64,000 nucleotides of DNA from Inia geoffrensis (GCA_036417435.1 CM070913.1:93239373-93303372); one strand, 5' to 3'. Positions 51,650-61,814 are shown, numbered from the stretch's first letter. Notes: generated from the letters alone by a model not told the origin. A program made the numbers and translations.

Positions 51650-52110
51650 ACTGAGGTATAATTCACACACAGTTAAATACTTGCATTTCAAGGGTTTTGA
51701 CAACTGTATAAAGCCATGTATCCACCACAACCCCTATCACCATAGAACACTTGTCCCCTCCAAAGCCCTGCCTGTCCTTTCCCAATCCATCCCCCCAGCC
51801 CAGGCAACCAACCAAATGATCCGTTTCTGACCGGTGAATCCCACACAGGATGAATCTCTACAGCAGAGGTCTTCTGGGTCTGGCTTCTCTCGCTTTACGT
51901 ACAGGGCGTCAAGGTTCCCCGCGCTGCTGCGTGGACAAGATGCTTATTCTCTCCACTCCAGACTGCGGATATCCCCAGTTGTTTCTGCTTTCACCTGTTG
52001 ATGGACATTTGTTTCAGTAGCTCTGGGCTACTCTGAATAAAGCTGTAATGAACATTTCCCATCAGGCACCCTGAGTAAACACCTAGGAGTGGGATTGCTG
52101 GGTTGTAAGT

Positions 52111-53035
52111 TTATGTTCAGCCATCCCTGTCTGGGGGACACAGGTACAGACCTTCCCTCTGGGCTTGAGGCTGGAAGGGGCTGGCTGCAAGGCCAAGGTA
52201 GGGAGTGCCCTGAGGTTACCCGGGACTGAAACCAGCCCGGAGCCCCCTTAGAACCCTGGCTGTCACCATACCACCCTTCTGGGAGCCAGGAAGCAAATTC
52301 CCATCTGCCCCAAAGTCTGAAGTCCTTGAGATGAGCCTAGGCCCTGAGCAGCTTTGGCTAAAGTCCCCTAGCGGAGGATAAAGACCTTTTCGGGATGAGA
52401 CCACCAGCTCCCCCTTCAACAGTGCTCCTTGATGGCTGAAATTAGCTTGGGACGGGACTGGGAGGTGGTGGTGTTCTAGGGGACTCCTCTTGAGGAAGCT
52501 GGCTGTCTCCATTGTTCTAGTTAATGCTCTTTATTATTCCAGGTGAGATGACCTAGACACAGAGAAGCCAGGTGGCTACCAGGCTTCCCCGCTGTGCCTA
52601 GAGGGGACCCACCCAGACACTCTCTCACTCTGCAGTCCAGCCCATGGTTGGGGAGGGGTGTCCTCCCAACACACACACCAGTGGTGTTTCAGTGGCATTT
52701 GAGGAGTGGATTCACCTCTGGGTATCGTGGACTGGGGTGATAGAGACAGGAACTCCTAGGTTTTGCTGGTATCTGCTACCACTGTTTGGAAGAATGCTCC
52801 AGAACTTGTAAGTAATGACTTCAACATGCTCTTTCGTGGTCCAGCTGGAGCATCATTGAAGGACTACTTAATAATTCAAGGCCAGGGTCACCAAACTCAT
52901 TCTGTAAAGGGCCACATGGCAAATATGGCTTTGCAGGTGGTCACACGGCCACCTTTGCAGCTACTTAGCTTTCCAGGTGCAGCTTGAAAGCAGCCAGAGA
53001 CACTAAATAAGCAAGTGAGCGTGGCTGGGTTTCAA
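52111..53035. other. Intergenic, no feature recognised
   Basis: Unique-looking. The 52880-52990 part ('gggtcaccaaactcattctgtaaagggccac') resembles a common dispersed repeat that I cannot name. Confidence 0.4.
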
Positions 53036-53965
53036 TAAACTGTATTTACCAAAGTAGGCAGTTAATCTCTAGAATATATAAAGAACTGCAACTCAAACAA
53101 TCCAATTAGAAACTGGTCAAAGAACTTGAGTAGACATTTCTCCAAAGTTAAACAAATGGCCAGTAAGCAAATAAGATGCTCAACATCACTAATTATTAAG
53201 GAAATGCAAATCAAAACCACAGTGAGAAACCACGACCACTAGGATAGCTATTTTTATAAAGCAGAAAATAACAAGTGTTGGTGAAGTTGTGGAGAGATTG
53301 TGATTGCCAATGGGAGTGTAAGATGGTGCAGCTCCTGTGGAAAACAGTATGGTGGTTCCTCAAAATAGTAAAAATAGAATTACTAGCAATTCCACTTCAG
53401 GATATATATCCAAAAGAATTGACGACAGGACCTGGAAGAGATACCTGGACAGTCACGTTCATAGCCGCGTTAGCCACAATAGCTAAAATGTGGAAGCAAC
53501 CCAAGTGTCCTTCAATGGATGAATGGCTAAACAAAATGTGGCGTATACGTACAATGGAATATTATTCAGCCTTAAAAAGGAAGGGAATTCTGACACATGC
53601 TACAACACGGATGAAACTTTGGGACATTATGCTAAGGGAAATAAGGCAGACATTAAAAAACAAATACTGTAGGATTCCACTTTTATGATGTACCTAGAGC
53701 TGTCAGATCCATAGAGACAGAAAGTGGGAGGGTGGGTGCCAGGGTGGAGGGAAGAGGGAGAAGGGTGTTAGAGTTTTTGCAGGGGGATGGCATTCGTGTT
53801 TAATGGGGGCAGAGTTTCAGTTCGGGAAAATGAAAAATTTCTGGAGATGATGGTGGGGACAGTTGCACACCAATATGAATGTATTGTACACCCTGAGGTG
53901 TACACTTAAAAATGGTTAAGATGGCAATTTTTAAGTTATGTGTACTCTACAAATATTAAAAAAAT
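53036..53965 (+). repeat. L1 ORF2 C-terminal part and 3' end
   Basis: Sense L1, about 900 bases: 'aaagaactgcaactcaaacaatccaattagaaactggtcaaag' to 'gtgtacacttaaaaatggttaagatggc'. Positions 53275-53688 still read as one frame with ORF2 features ([25 protein letters not shown]). 5'-truncated, non-functional. Confidence 0.85.
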
Positions 53966-53989
53966 AAAAAGGAAGAAAAAACTGGGACT

Positions 53990-54112
53990 TCCCTGGTGGT
54001 TTAGTGGTTAAGACTCTGCACTTCCACTGCAGGGGGCACAGGTTCAATTGCTGTTTGGGGAACTAAGGCCCCACGTGATGCAGGGCACGGCCAAAAAAAC
54101 AAACAAACGGAA
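53990..54112 (+). repeat. Short SINE
   Basis: Head 'gggacttccctggtggtttagtggttaagac', B-box-like 'ggttcaattgctg', A-rich end with AAAC units. Inserted at the A-rich tail of the preceding L1. Confidence 0.88.
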
Positions 54113-54149
54113 AACAACAAAAAAGGAAAAAACCAAGAGGAGGGATGGA

Positions 54150-54520
54150 TTTGCCCCCTTAGACCATAAGTTTGCTCATCCTTGATGCAGGGGTTCTGTA
54201 CCCGTGTTTACCTTTCTGTTGACAATTGATTCAGAGCTCTGAGTCTGTGACATTATCTCCATGTTAACTTGTAGCCTTTTGTCAAACAGAAGACAGATGA
54301 TTTCTCTGAGATAGAAAAGATAATCAAAGGTTAATGTTTTGCCCTGGGAAACAATAACCAGTTTTTAATCGGACTGACCAATCTTACTCTAACATTCTTC
54401 TTTTCAAATCCCTATAAATAAACAATCCCTCAAATTCTACCCAGGAACCATCTTTACTGTCTGGTTGGTTCCCTCGTTACTGAGTTAGCTAAACCTCTAG
54501 CCCACTTTTTGCTCCATATT
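54150..54520 (+). repeat. Possible LTR-like element
   Basis: 'aaatccctataaataaacaatccctcaaattctaccc' followed by 'ctttactgtctggttggttccctcgttac' has the TATA/polyA-then-U5 look of a retroviral LTR. No internal coding remains. Tentative. Confidence 0.35.
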
Positions 54521-54529
54521 CATATGAGA

Positions 54530-54661
54530 GTTTATTTGTTTTTTAATTTTTCGGCCACACCATGTGGCATGTGGGATCTTAGTTCCCTGACCAGAGATCG
54601 AACCCACACCCCCTAGATTGGAAGCACAGAGTCTTAACCACTGGACTGCCAGGGAAGTCCC
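54530..54661 (-). repeat. Short SINE (antisense)
   Basis: T-rich left end, 'cggccacaccatgtggcatgtggg' and the head 'actgccagggaagtccc'. Possible short duplicate tgagagtt on both sides. Confidence 0.88.
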
Positions 54662-55129
54662 TGAGAGTTAGTTTTTAACTTCTTGAAAATTACACTGGTG
54701 AAGTCTCAATGACACAGGAATGCAGCCCCCTGTCTGTTTTAAGGCACACAAACCACCCCCCACTCCCAGCACCTGTGACAGACATTACTAATCCATCACA
54801 GAATTCTCAGAACTCTTAAGCTTAAGACTCTAGGTAGCTGCCACCAGTCCCTTTGAAACGACACCAATTCACCATTCCTTTCATAGAAGGTAGCAGCAGT
54901 GCTGGAGGCCTGTCTGGGTGGACAGGTGGCACCTCCATGGAAGGTGGTGTGTTTTGGCTTGTTGAGTAAGCAAGTCAGGGGTGGTTTTCTTCACTCAACA
55001 TCCTTTCCACAGGTTTCTTGACTGATTGCTGGGCATTGGGCTGAGCACCAGAGGTCAGAGATGAACAGGATTTTGTCCTTGCCTCGGGAGGTTTAGAGAC
55101 CTAGGAGGACGAGGTGCAAGGGCTTGCAG
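54662..55129. other. Intergenic; possible L2 text at its end
   Basis: The last 100 bases ('gactgattgctgggcattgggctgagcaccagaggtc') are like antisense L2. Otherwise nothing. Confidence 0.4.
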
Positions 55130-55290
55130 TGGAGAGGTATCACTTCTTAGTTGTATGACCTTGGGCAAGTCACTTCTCTGGCCATCAGTTTCTTCCCCCA
55201 TTAAATGGGAGTAACCATAGGAATCTACCTTCCAGGGTTGATGTGGGCATAAGAGTTACTTCCTGTAAAGAGAGTTGCCTGCACATAGCA
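55130..55290 (+). repeat. MIR SINE
   Basis: 'ttagttgtatgaccttgggcaagtcacttctctggccatcagtttcttcccccattaaatggg' is the MIR core. Confidence 0.8.
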
Positions 55291-55299
55291 AGGGCAGTC

Positions 55300-55760
55300 G
55301 ATTCTCACTGTTCATGGTACTGTGAGTGAAGAATGTTTGCTGCCATATCAGTAAACAAAGGATGTTGCAGCTATCAAGCCATCACATTACAGCTGCCCCA
55401 ACGGTGCACTCTGAGAAGACTCAGGATGAGAAGCAGAGGATACTGGCCCCGGATAGCTGAGGTGCATATCAGAGGAATGATTTCAATGAGCCCAGACTTG
55501 GCATCTTCCCATACATAGCGAAGCGCTAAATTCCTTAACTTGTGATGTCTGGTTTTCCTTATTTAACAGTAATCTTTCAATGTTCCGACTACCTGGTCTT
55601 TGTTTCAAACACTCCTATAGATCCTGGCTCCCCGCTTCTTGCCCATTTGCGACAGTCTCTCAGAGTTTCTGAGATGCTGTGTTCCAGGCTTAAGTCCTTA
55701 GTTTTGTCCATCGAATAAAGGATAACTCTGAACTTTTAGGTTGTGCACTTTTTTTCAGTC
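55300..55760 (+). repeat. Unnamed repeat, copy B, with LTR-like 3' end
   Basis: 55325-55470 pairs with 37890-38120. It continues to a polyA-signal-like 'cgaataaaggataactctgaac' (55713-55734) and pyrimidine/G-rich text as in an LTR R-U5. A retroviral LTR is the most likely identity, but I cannot name the family. Confidence 0.5.
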
Positions 55761-55955
55761 GACAGTACTCATGCTCTATAACGTTTCCACCAGCACAGGA
55801 TTAGGGGATTCTGAACCTGCCCTGGGAAAAATACATTTAGGTTCCTGCCGCCCTCTGGTCACAACATTTTTGTCAACCGTTCAATACATCACTGTGTGTT
55901 TATGTGTGTTTCTGTTTAAAAGACATCTTATTTAATATATGCTGTTGATTCATTA

Positions 55956-55985
55956 ACATTGTTTACTTTTTTTTTTTTTATTTTT

Positions 55986-56028
<43 letters not shown>

Positions 56029-56339
56029 TTTTTTTAACATCTTTATTGGGTTAAAATTGCTCTACAATGGTGTGTCAGTTTCTACTTTACAATAAAGTGA
56101 ATCAGTTATATATATACAGACGTTCACATATTTTTTCCCTCTTGCGTATCTCTCCTTCGTTCCCTCCCTATCCCACCCCTCCAGGCAGTCACAAAGCACA
56201 GAGCAGATATCCCTGTGCCAAGCGGCTGCTTCCCATTAGCTATCTACCTTACGTTTGTTAGTATATATATGTCCATGCCCCTCCCTCGCCCTCTCATAGC
56301 TCACCCCTCCCCCTCCCCATATATACATTGTTTACTTTT
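55956..56339 (-). repeat. Young 5'-truncated L1 (antisense) with 15-bp target-site duplication
   Basis: The 3' end of a cetacean-type L1 in reverse complement: T-run and (TTTA)n, then 'acatctttattgggttaaaattgctc' and 'cagtcacaaagcacagagcagatatccctgtgcc'. Perfect duplicates acattgtttactttt at 55956-55970 and 56325-56339. Little divergence, only about 350 bases long. Confidence 0.95.
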
Positions 56340-56825
56340 GAACAGCGAAATCACCAACAAAAGCACAAAGATCGGAAGAACGTTGTGGGGCTCCAAGGAC
56401 AATGGTGCTTCAAGGACAAAGGACAACCCTGCTTGAAAAGGTGTCAGCCCCTTATTCACCCTCCCCACCCTGTTGCCATGGTTACAGAATTCCTGGGCCC
56501 ACCTGGGCGACACTCATCTGAGCAACGGGGACCTGTCCCAAATAAGCAAAGGCATCTGCCCTGTCCCACTGCAACCCTACAGAAGGAAGGTATATGTGCC
56601 TCGACCAATCAGTAAATGAAATTTTCACCTCGGACCATTCCTTTGTTTCCTGGCTATAAAAACTGATCAATAGTACACGCTCAGGCTCGACTCTCCCAGA
56701 CTGCTAGGAAATTGGCCCGCTGTTCTGGCAGCGACCCTTCCCTCCAATAAATTCTATCTTCTTTACATTCTGCCTTGTGTCTGGAAATTCTTTTCCGGCC
56801 CGCGTTCGGACAGCAACAGATGTGG
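56340..56825 (+). repeat. Solo ERV (class I-like) LTR
   Basis: TATA box 'ctataaaaa' at 56654-56662, polyA signal AATAAA at 56746-56751, and a U5-like GC-rich end ('ttttccggcccgcgttcggacagcaac'). The distance between TATA and AATAAA (about 90) is right for the R start and end of a gammaretrovirus-like LTR. No internal genes follow. Confidence 0.65.
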
Positions 56826-57829
56826 CCCTAAATAGCCCACAGGACCCTTGTTTGCAGCACGAGAGCTGCTGACACAAGGCAGTGGCCTCCCTCACCCTCA
56901 GCTGGGAAAGGGGGCCTGGGGCAACAAACATTTTGCCCACAGAAGCATGTGAGTACTGATTTGGGGGGTTACATGAAACACTTAGGGAATAGGCAAATTC
57001 GCAGATATGGAATCTGAATCACGAGGATGGACTTGGCACAGACCGTGGTGGGCGTGTCACACAGAGGAGGGTGGCAGCCTGAGTAACTGAGCTGGGCCCA
57101 AGGCCAGGGGAATTGAGCATACCTCGCCTCCCTTCTCTTCCACTGTTGAGGGCCCAGAAGCATTTTCCAAACGCACATCCCATCTCCTCTGCCCCCTTCC
57201 TAACTTCTGCCCTGTCACTTCCCAAGTTTAGGGCGAATATCTCCTTCCCAGGGTGCGCTGGGATCCTGGAGGCATGTCTCCAGGGGATCCCACCGTCTGC
57301 CCTGCCCGTTCTCTGCACTTTCCTGGGTTGAAACTTTACAACTGCCTGTGCAATCATTGCCTGTCTTGTCCCCCGACCCCAACCACTAGACAGGAAGGTC
57401 TTGAAGGAGGGGATTCTGTGTTTTTCTTCTGTGGCAACTCTGGGTGTTGAGAAAACAGTCATTGGATGAAGTGAGGGGATGGATGAGGACCTGAGGGCAG
57501 GCTACGACTGACCACATGGCACTGCAAGACCTCGTCCTTGGAAAACTAAGGTGGTGGCCCAGGAGACCCATTGTCCCTTCCAGCTCTGATGGTCTCTGGC
57601 CCCAGTCCGGGGTATGGAGTGCCTGGGAGCCTACCCCTCAGAAGTGTGTTCCCACAGGCTTGTGTAACCATCCAGGGCTATTACTGAAGACTGGAAGTGG
57701 CAGGGAAGATTGTTTAGAATTCTACATTTGCAAAAGCAATAATGGAAGGTTATAGGAGAATTCACACTCAAGGTGTAAAGTGGAAAGGACCGGCTCTTCC
57801 CAAAGCAACCACTGTCAACAGTTTCTCCT
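56826..57829. other. Intergenic, no feature recognised
   Basis: One kb of ordinary sequence; 57300-57430 is faintly L2-like. Confidence 0.4.
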
Positions 57830-58245
57830 GTGAGAATCCGGGCTCTTTCTCTTGCTGGCTGTGTGAGTTTTTTTTTTCTTTTTTTTGCAGTATGCGGGCC
57901 TCTCACTGTTGTGGCCTCTCCCGCCGCGGAGGACAGGCTCCAGACGCGCAGGTCCAGCAGCCATGGCTCACGGGCCCAGCCGCTCTGTGTCATGTGGGAT
58001 CTTCCCGGACCGGAGCACGAAGCCATGTCCCCTGCGTCGGCAGGCGGACTCGCAACCACTGCACCACCAGGGAAGCCCTGGCTGTGTGACTTCTTTACCT
58101 AACTTCTCTGGGCCTCAATTTTCTCATCTGTAAAATAGGGATATAATAGCAAGTACTTCATGGGATCATTGTGAGGAATAAATTAATGTATGGAAAGACT
58201 GCTGCCTGGTACATGGTAAGCAATGGGTTAGCTGTTATAATTACC
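57830..58245 (+). repeat. MIR SINE split by a CHR SINE
   Basis: 'ccgggctctttctcttgctggctgtgtga' before and 'cttctctgggcctcaattttctcatctgtaaaatagggatataatagcaag' after the insertion are consecutive parts of a single MIR. Confidence 0.85.
57855..58089 (-). repeat. Young CHR-type SINE (antisense) with 12-bp target-site duplication
   Basis: T-run, 'gcagtatgcgggcctctcac' and the head 'accagggaagcc'. Duplicates ctggctgtgtga at 57855-57866 and 58078-58089. Inserted in the MIR. Confidence 0.95.
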
Positions 58246-58335
58246 CAATGTACTATATATGCATACATAGTATAGTACTAGGAACCCTATATATGTATAT
58301 ACATACATAAAACTATATACACGTGTAGGTATGGT
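58240..58335. repeat. TA/CATA-rich low-complexity tract
   Basis: 'actatatatgcatacatag', 'atatatgtatatacatac'. Confidence 0.75.
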
Positions 58336-58364
58336 CTACACACACCTCTCCCCAGTGACTTTCT

Positions 58365-58692
58365 TTATTTTTAAATTAATTAATTAATTTTTGGCTGCAC
58401 TGGATCTTCGTTGCTGCGCACGGGCTTTCTTTAGTTGCGGCAAGTGGGGGCTACTCTTCGTTGCGGTGCGCAGGTTTCTCATTGCGGTGGCTTCTCTTGT
58501 TGCGGAGCATGGGCTCTAAGCGCGTGGGCTTCAGTAGTTGTGGCTCGCGTGCTCTAGAGTGCAGGCTCAGTAGTTGTGGTGCATGGGCTTAGTTGCTCTG
58601 ACGCATATGGGATCTTCCCGGACCAGGGTTTGAGCCCGTGTCCCCTGCATTGGCAGGTGGATTCTCAACAACCGCGCCACCAGAGAAGTCCC
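58365..58692 (-). repeat. Long CHR-type SINE (antisense)
   Basis: (TTAA)n at the left, 'ggctgcactggatcttcgttgctgcgcacgggc', tandem 'cagtagttgtgg' units, and the head 'accagagaagtccc' at the right. No clear target-site duplication. Confidence 0.9.
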
Positions 58693-58699
58693 TTGGAGC

Positions 58700-58910
58700 A
58701 CTTTTTATCTGAGCATCTCTGCCTCTAAGAATCTGCTGTGTATTATTCCATAGAAAGGATGCACCAAGATTTACCTAACCTTAGGACTTGTGGGCTATTT
58801 CTTAGGTTTGGTGCAGTTTGGGGGACAGTTTGTAACTATTGAGCGCAATTTTAAATGCATAACCTGCAACGCAGTCCTTCCCTTTCTAAGAATTTACTCT
58901 ATCCAACCTC
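58700..58910 (+). repeat. Possible old L1 fragment
   Basis: 'agaatctgctgtgtattattccatag' and 'cctttctaagaatttactctatcc' resemble L1M phrases; weak. Confidence 0.35.
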
Positions 58911-59238
58911 CAGCCCCGGGGTACACAGGCCACGTCCCAGGTATTAATGGCGGCTATGGCACATGTGCGCCCCCCAGATGTGCAGACAAGGGACGTAGTG
59001 TAAGGCTGCCGCAGGAGAACTGGTTGGAGGGCGACCGTTGGCTCATGCCCAGGCTTGCAGCTCCCCTGTCATTCCCAAGGAGGCGGGCCTGCTACTGACC
59101 CCGCCCCAACCATCTGGTCCCGCCCCAACAGGCCCCGCCCCCCCGTCAGCGCCACCACCCACTGAGCGCGGCCGCCCGGCAGGCCCCGCCCCGCCCCAGC
59201 CAGGCTCGCCCCCAGGCTCCGCCCCGCCCGGCACTCTG

Positions 59239-59250
59239 TGCGCTTGCGCA
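59239..59250. promoter_or_regulatory. NRF1-like site in the ULK1 promoter
   Basis: 'tgcgcttgcgca' matches the NRF1 consensus (GCGCATGCGC) with one mismatch and lies about 220 bases upstream of the ULK1 start codon, a typical place for NRF1. Confidence 0.5.
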
Positions 59251-59465
59251 GGCGTCTCAGGCTCCCGGGCCCGGCGGCCGCGGCTCTTTTGTCTCCCGGC
59301 CGGAGCCCGAGCCGGATCCTGAGCTAGGGTCGGAGCCTCGGTCAAGACTGGGTTGGAGTCGGATCGCGTCCGCAGCCCGGGCTGCCCGATGGGGCGCGCC
59401 CCCTGCCCACCGTCCCCGGCCCGTGCCGTCGCCTGAGCCCCGGCCTGCCTGGCCCGGCCCGCGCC

Positions 59466-59576
59466 ATGGAGTCCGGCCGCGGCGGCCTGGAGACCGTGGG
59501 CAAGTTCGAGTTCTCGCGCAAGGACCTGATTGGGCATGGCGCCTTCGCCGTGGTCTTCAAGGGGCGCCACCGCGAG
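59466..59576 (+). CDS. ULK1: ULK1 exon 1
   Basis: Residues 1-37, ending GRHRE before donor gtgagg. Contains the ATP-binding glycine loop. Confidence 0.97.
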
Positions 59577-60185
59577 GTGAGGGGCCGGCCGGCCCGGACA
59601 GAGCGCCGGCGAGGGCGGCCCCCCCGCCCCGGGGTCCCTCTCCCCATCCCCCGCTCCAGGGATTCCCCCCCTCATCCCCACCGCCGGCCACCCCCATCCC
59701 CACCTCCACACCCCAGAGGCCCCCTCATCCTGCCGGGGACCCCACGTGAACACAGCCGGGCGCCCCTCGTCTCACCCCACAGCCCCGGGACCCCACGTCC
59801 CCCCTCACATGCACTCCTGACCCCCTCATCTCCAGGGACCTGCTGGGCGCTTGGCTTGGGCAAGGCCTTCAAGGGGTTCCCGGGTCCCCCGCCCCTGAGG
59901 GACACCCGCGCTTGGTTTTCAGAAACACGACCTGGAGGTCGCTGTCAAGTGCATTAACAAGAAGAACCTGGCCAAGTCCCAGACTCTCCTGGGGAAGGAG
60001 ATCAAGATCCTCAAGGTGAGCTGCGGCCTCAGCAGGGAGCCGGTGATGGGCGAGTGCGCTTCACTCACAGGCTCAGCAGCCGGAGGGGAGCGGGTGATGG
60101 GCGAGTGCGCTTCACTCACGGGAAACCTGGGTTTCTGTCCTAGGAATTGAAACATGAAAACATCGTGGCGTTGTATGACTTCCAG
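59466..60185 (+). CDS. ULK1: ULK1 (autophagy-initiating kinase), coding exons 1-3, partial
   Basis: N-terminal 82 residues of the serine/threonine kinase that starts autophagy in complex with ATG13, FIP200 and ATG101. Exons 59466-59576, 59923-60015 and 60144-60185, all phase 0, GT-AG. The protein begins [20 protein letters not shown]. The glycine-rich loop [11 protein letters not shown] is in exon 1, the catalytic lysine K46 (EVAVK) and the alpha-C glutamate E63 (GKEIKIL) in exon 2. These positions equal those of human ULK1, whose start differs by only a couple of residues (MEPGRGGTETVG as I recall). The ATG has a good Kozak context (gcgccATGG). ULK2 is excluded by the GRGGLETVG start and by synteny. 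The gene continues beyond the window. Confidence 0.97.
59923..60015 (+). CDS. ULK1: ULK1 exon 2
   Basis: Residues 38-68 ([20 protein letters not shown]...), after acceptor tggttttcag and before donor gtgagc. Holds K46 and E63, which form the active-state salt bridge of the kinase fold. Confidence 0.97.
60035..60119. repeat. Short tandem duplication in ULK1 intron 2
   Basis: A 34-base block is repeated with a 51-base period and one mismatch (60035-60068 and 60086-60119). The whole 128-bp intron 2 is largely this duplication. Confidence 0.85.
60144..60185 (+). CDS. ULK1: ULK1 exon 3
   Basis: A 42-base micro-exon, residues 69-82 ([14 protein letters not shown]), after acceptor ctgtcctag and before donor gtaagg. 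Identical in sequence to the human segment as I recall it. Confidence 0.97.
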
Positions 60186-61488
60186 GTAAGGCTGCGGGCC
60201 GCTGTCTTGGTGGGGAGGGGCTGTGCTCCCCTCAGCCCCCGCCCCCACTGGCCCCAGTACAGCCTCAGGCCCCGCTGACTTAAGTCCCAGTCCAGCCAAG
60301 TGCTGGAGACCCTGGCCAGGAGTGGACTGTTCTAGGCTAGCATCTCGTACTGGGGGAAGGAGCGGGGCACCCCCCTGTGTGGATGGGCGTCGGAGGCCTG
60401 CTGGGACCTTGGAGACCCCACCCTCAGCCCAGTTCTTGGGCCTGGGTTTCCTCCGGGCATGTTGGGAGAGCTCTCACCTTCCCCCACCACCTGAGTGCCA
60501 CGGGCGCCAGCGCAGCTCCACCGAGGGAGGTCTGGCTACAGCGTGGCCCTCAGGGGTGTCTGGCCCAGTGGCCACGACGCTGAGTCCTGTCCCCAGCGCA
60601 GGCTCAGGGCAGCCCTGCCGGCCTGGACCACCTGTCTGGGCCAGCTGATCGTTTGTTGACGTTACCCCAGCGGCCTGGCATTGGCCACTGTCTCCCTGTG
60701 TCAGACTGGGGGAGGGGCGGGGCTAAGGGAGATTCCTTCTTGCTGGCAGTTGGGGCCAGCCACCCGGGCAGGAGGGAGGCGGGTGCCCGGCTGATGAGGC
60801 CATCTCAGGCCTAGCTGGCCCAGAAGACCGCGGCCTGTTTCCCCCAGTGACCCCAGGCCCCCAGGCCTGGTTGGGGGGGGCCCGGCCTCGGCCCAGGTCT
60901 GGGACCCTGGAGACCCAGTTTGGGGACCAGGAACCTGAGGCAGCAGATCTGAGGGCCAAAGTGCTGACTAATGGTTTTGAAACCTGTTTACTGAGGCCAT
61001 GGGACCAGCCCCTGGCTGAGGGGAAGTTCCCAGCCTGGCTGTCTGTGTTTTGGTGGCCTCCTCCCTCCTTCCTTGTCCTCTCCCTCCCCCTTCAGAGCGG
61101 GGCTGCGGCCTTGGGGGCTGTGGCATGACATGAGGTGACTTGGGGAGGGCCCAGGTCCAATGTGACAGCGACAGGGAGTGCCTGGAAGCTGTGTTCTGGG
61201 GCCAAGAGGGCGGCCCCCTTCCCCCTCCTCCTCTCCCACCCTTGCCTGTCCCCTGACCCCGTCTCTGCGCGCCCTCCTTCCCATCCTGGCTGGGCCACAC
61301 ACCTGGTTGTGGGCAGTGCCACTTCCTCCAGGGCTGGCAGTGCTGTGGCTTCCCTTGTTCAGAGGAAGTGCTTAGAGGCCAGCCAGCCTCTCCCTTGCAG
61401 GCCCACCCCCTGCCGGGGCCCTGTGCTCTCAGCCTTTGGGGTGTGGGGTGGCTCCCCAAGTCCTTAGACACTTGTCTGAGACACACAT
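60186..61488. other. ULK1 intron 3, first part
   Basis: GC-rich intron. No repeat named and no exon 4-like sequence (EMANSVYLV..) found. Confidence 0.55.
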
Positions 61489-61800
61489 GGGACCCAGGAA
61501 GTCAATGGCTTTTAAAAACAGTTAATGATTTGGCTTAAAAAAAAAAAAAATGAAGAAACAGTACAAAAGGGACGTGGAAAAAGGTGACTACCATCCCTGG
61601 CCCAATGAGCCCCATCTCCCCCAGAGGGTCTCTCTGGGGACAGTGACACATCCTCACGTACCTCTTTGCTGCTACACCATCCACAGTTCTACTGTGGCAT
61701 TTTTCACTTAAGTGTGTGTCTTTGAGAAGGTCTGTGTCACTCCACATTAACTCAATCTATATGTGAGAAGTGACACCCCTCTCCTCCCAAGAAAATTATC
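61489..61800 (-). repeat. Old LINE-like fragment in ULK1 intron 3
   Basis: 'ggcttttaaaaacagttaatgatttggc', A-run, 'gaaacagtacaaaagggacgtgg' and 'actgtggcatttttcacttaag' resemble very old L1 in reverse complement. Diverged. Confidence 0.4.
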
Positions 61801-61814
61801 CCCCATTCTTTCTG

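Larger units (their letters stand above)
50940..52110 (-). repeat. Old L1 3' fragment (antisense) split by two SINEs
   Basis: L1 phrases on both sides of the SINEs: 'tgtctctatggatttgcctgtctgg' and 'gtttcccaggttcatccacactgtag' before; 'attaactttactgaggtataattcacacac' and 'agtgggattgctgggttgtaag' after. Confidence 0.8.
58950..59950 (+). promoter_or_regulatory. ULK1 CpG-rich promoter region
   Basis: Dense CpG block around ULK1 exon 1. Many GC boxes in the 'ccgcccc' orientation at 59098-59230, then CG-rich 5' UTR up to the ATG at 59466. A CpG-island, TATA-less promoter fits a housekeeping autophagy gene. Boundaries by eye. Confidence 0.8.

Noticed and set aside
53275..53688. 137-codon frame as a host gene
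   Set aside because: Same as above: C-terminal L1 ORF2 stub.
40513..58059. Recurrent small proteins with phrases like [20 protein letters not shown] at many places
   Set aside because: They are translations of the CHR SINE and recur wherever it is inserted; not a gene family.
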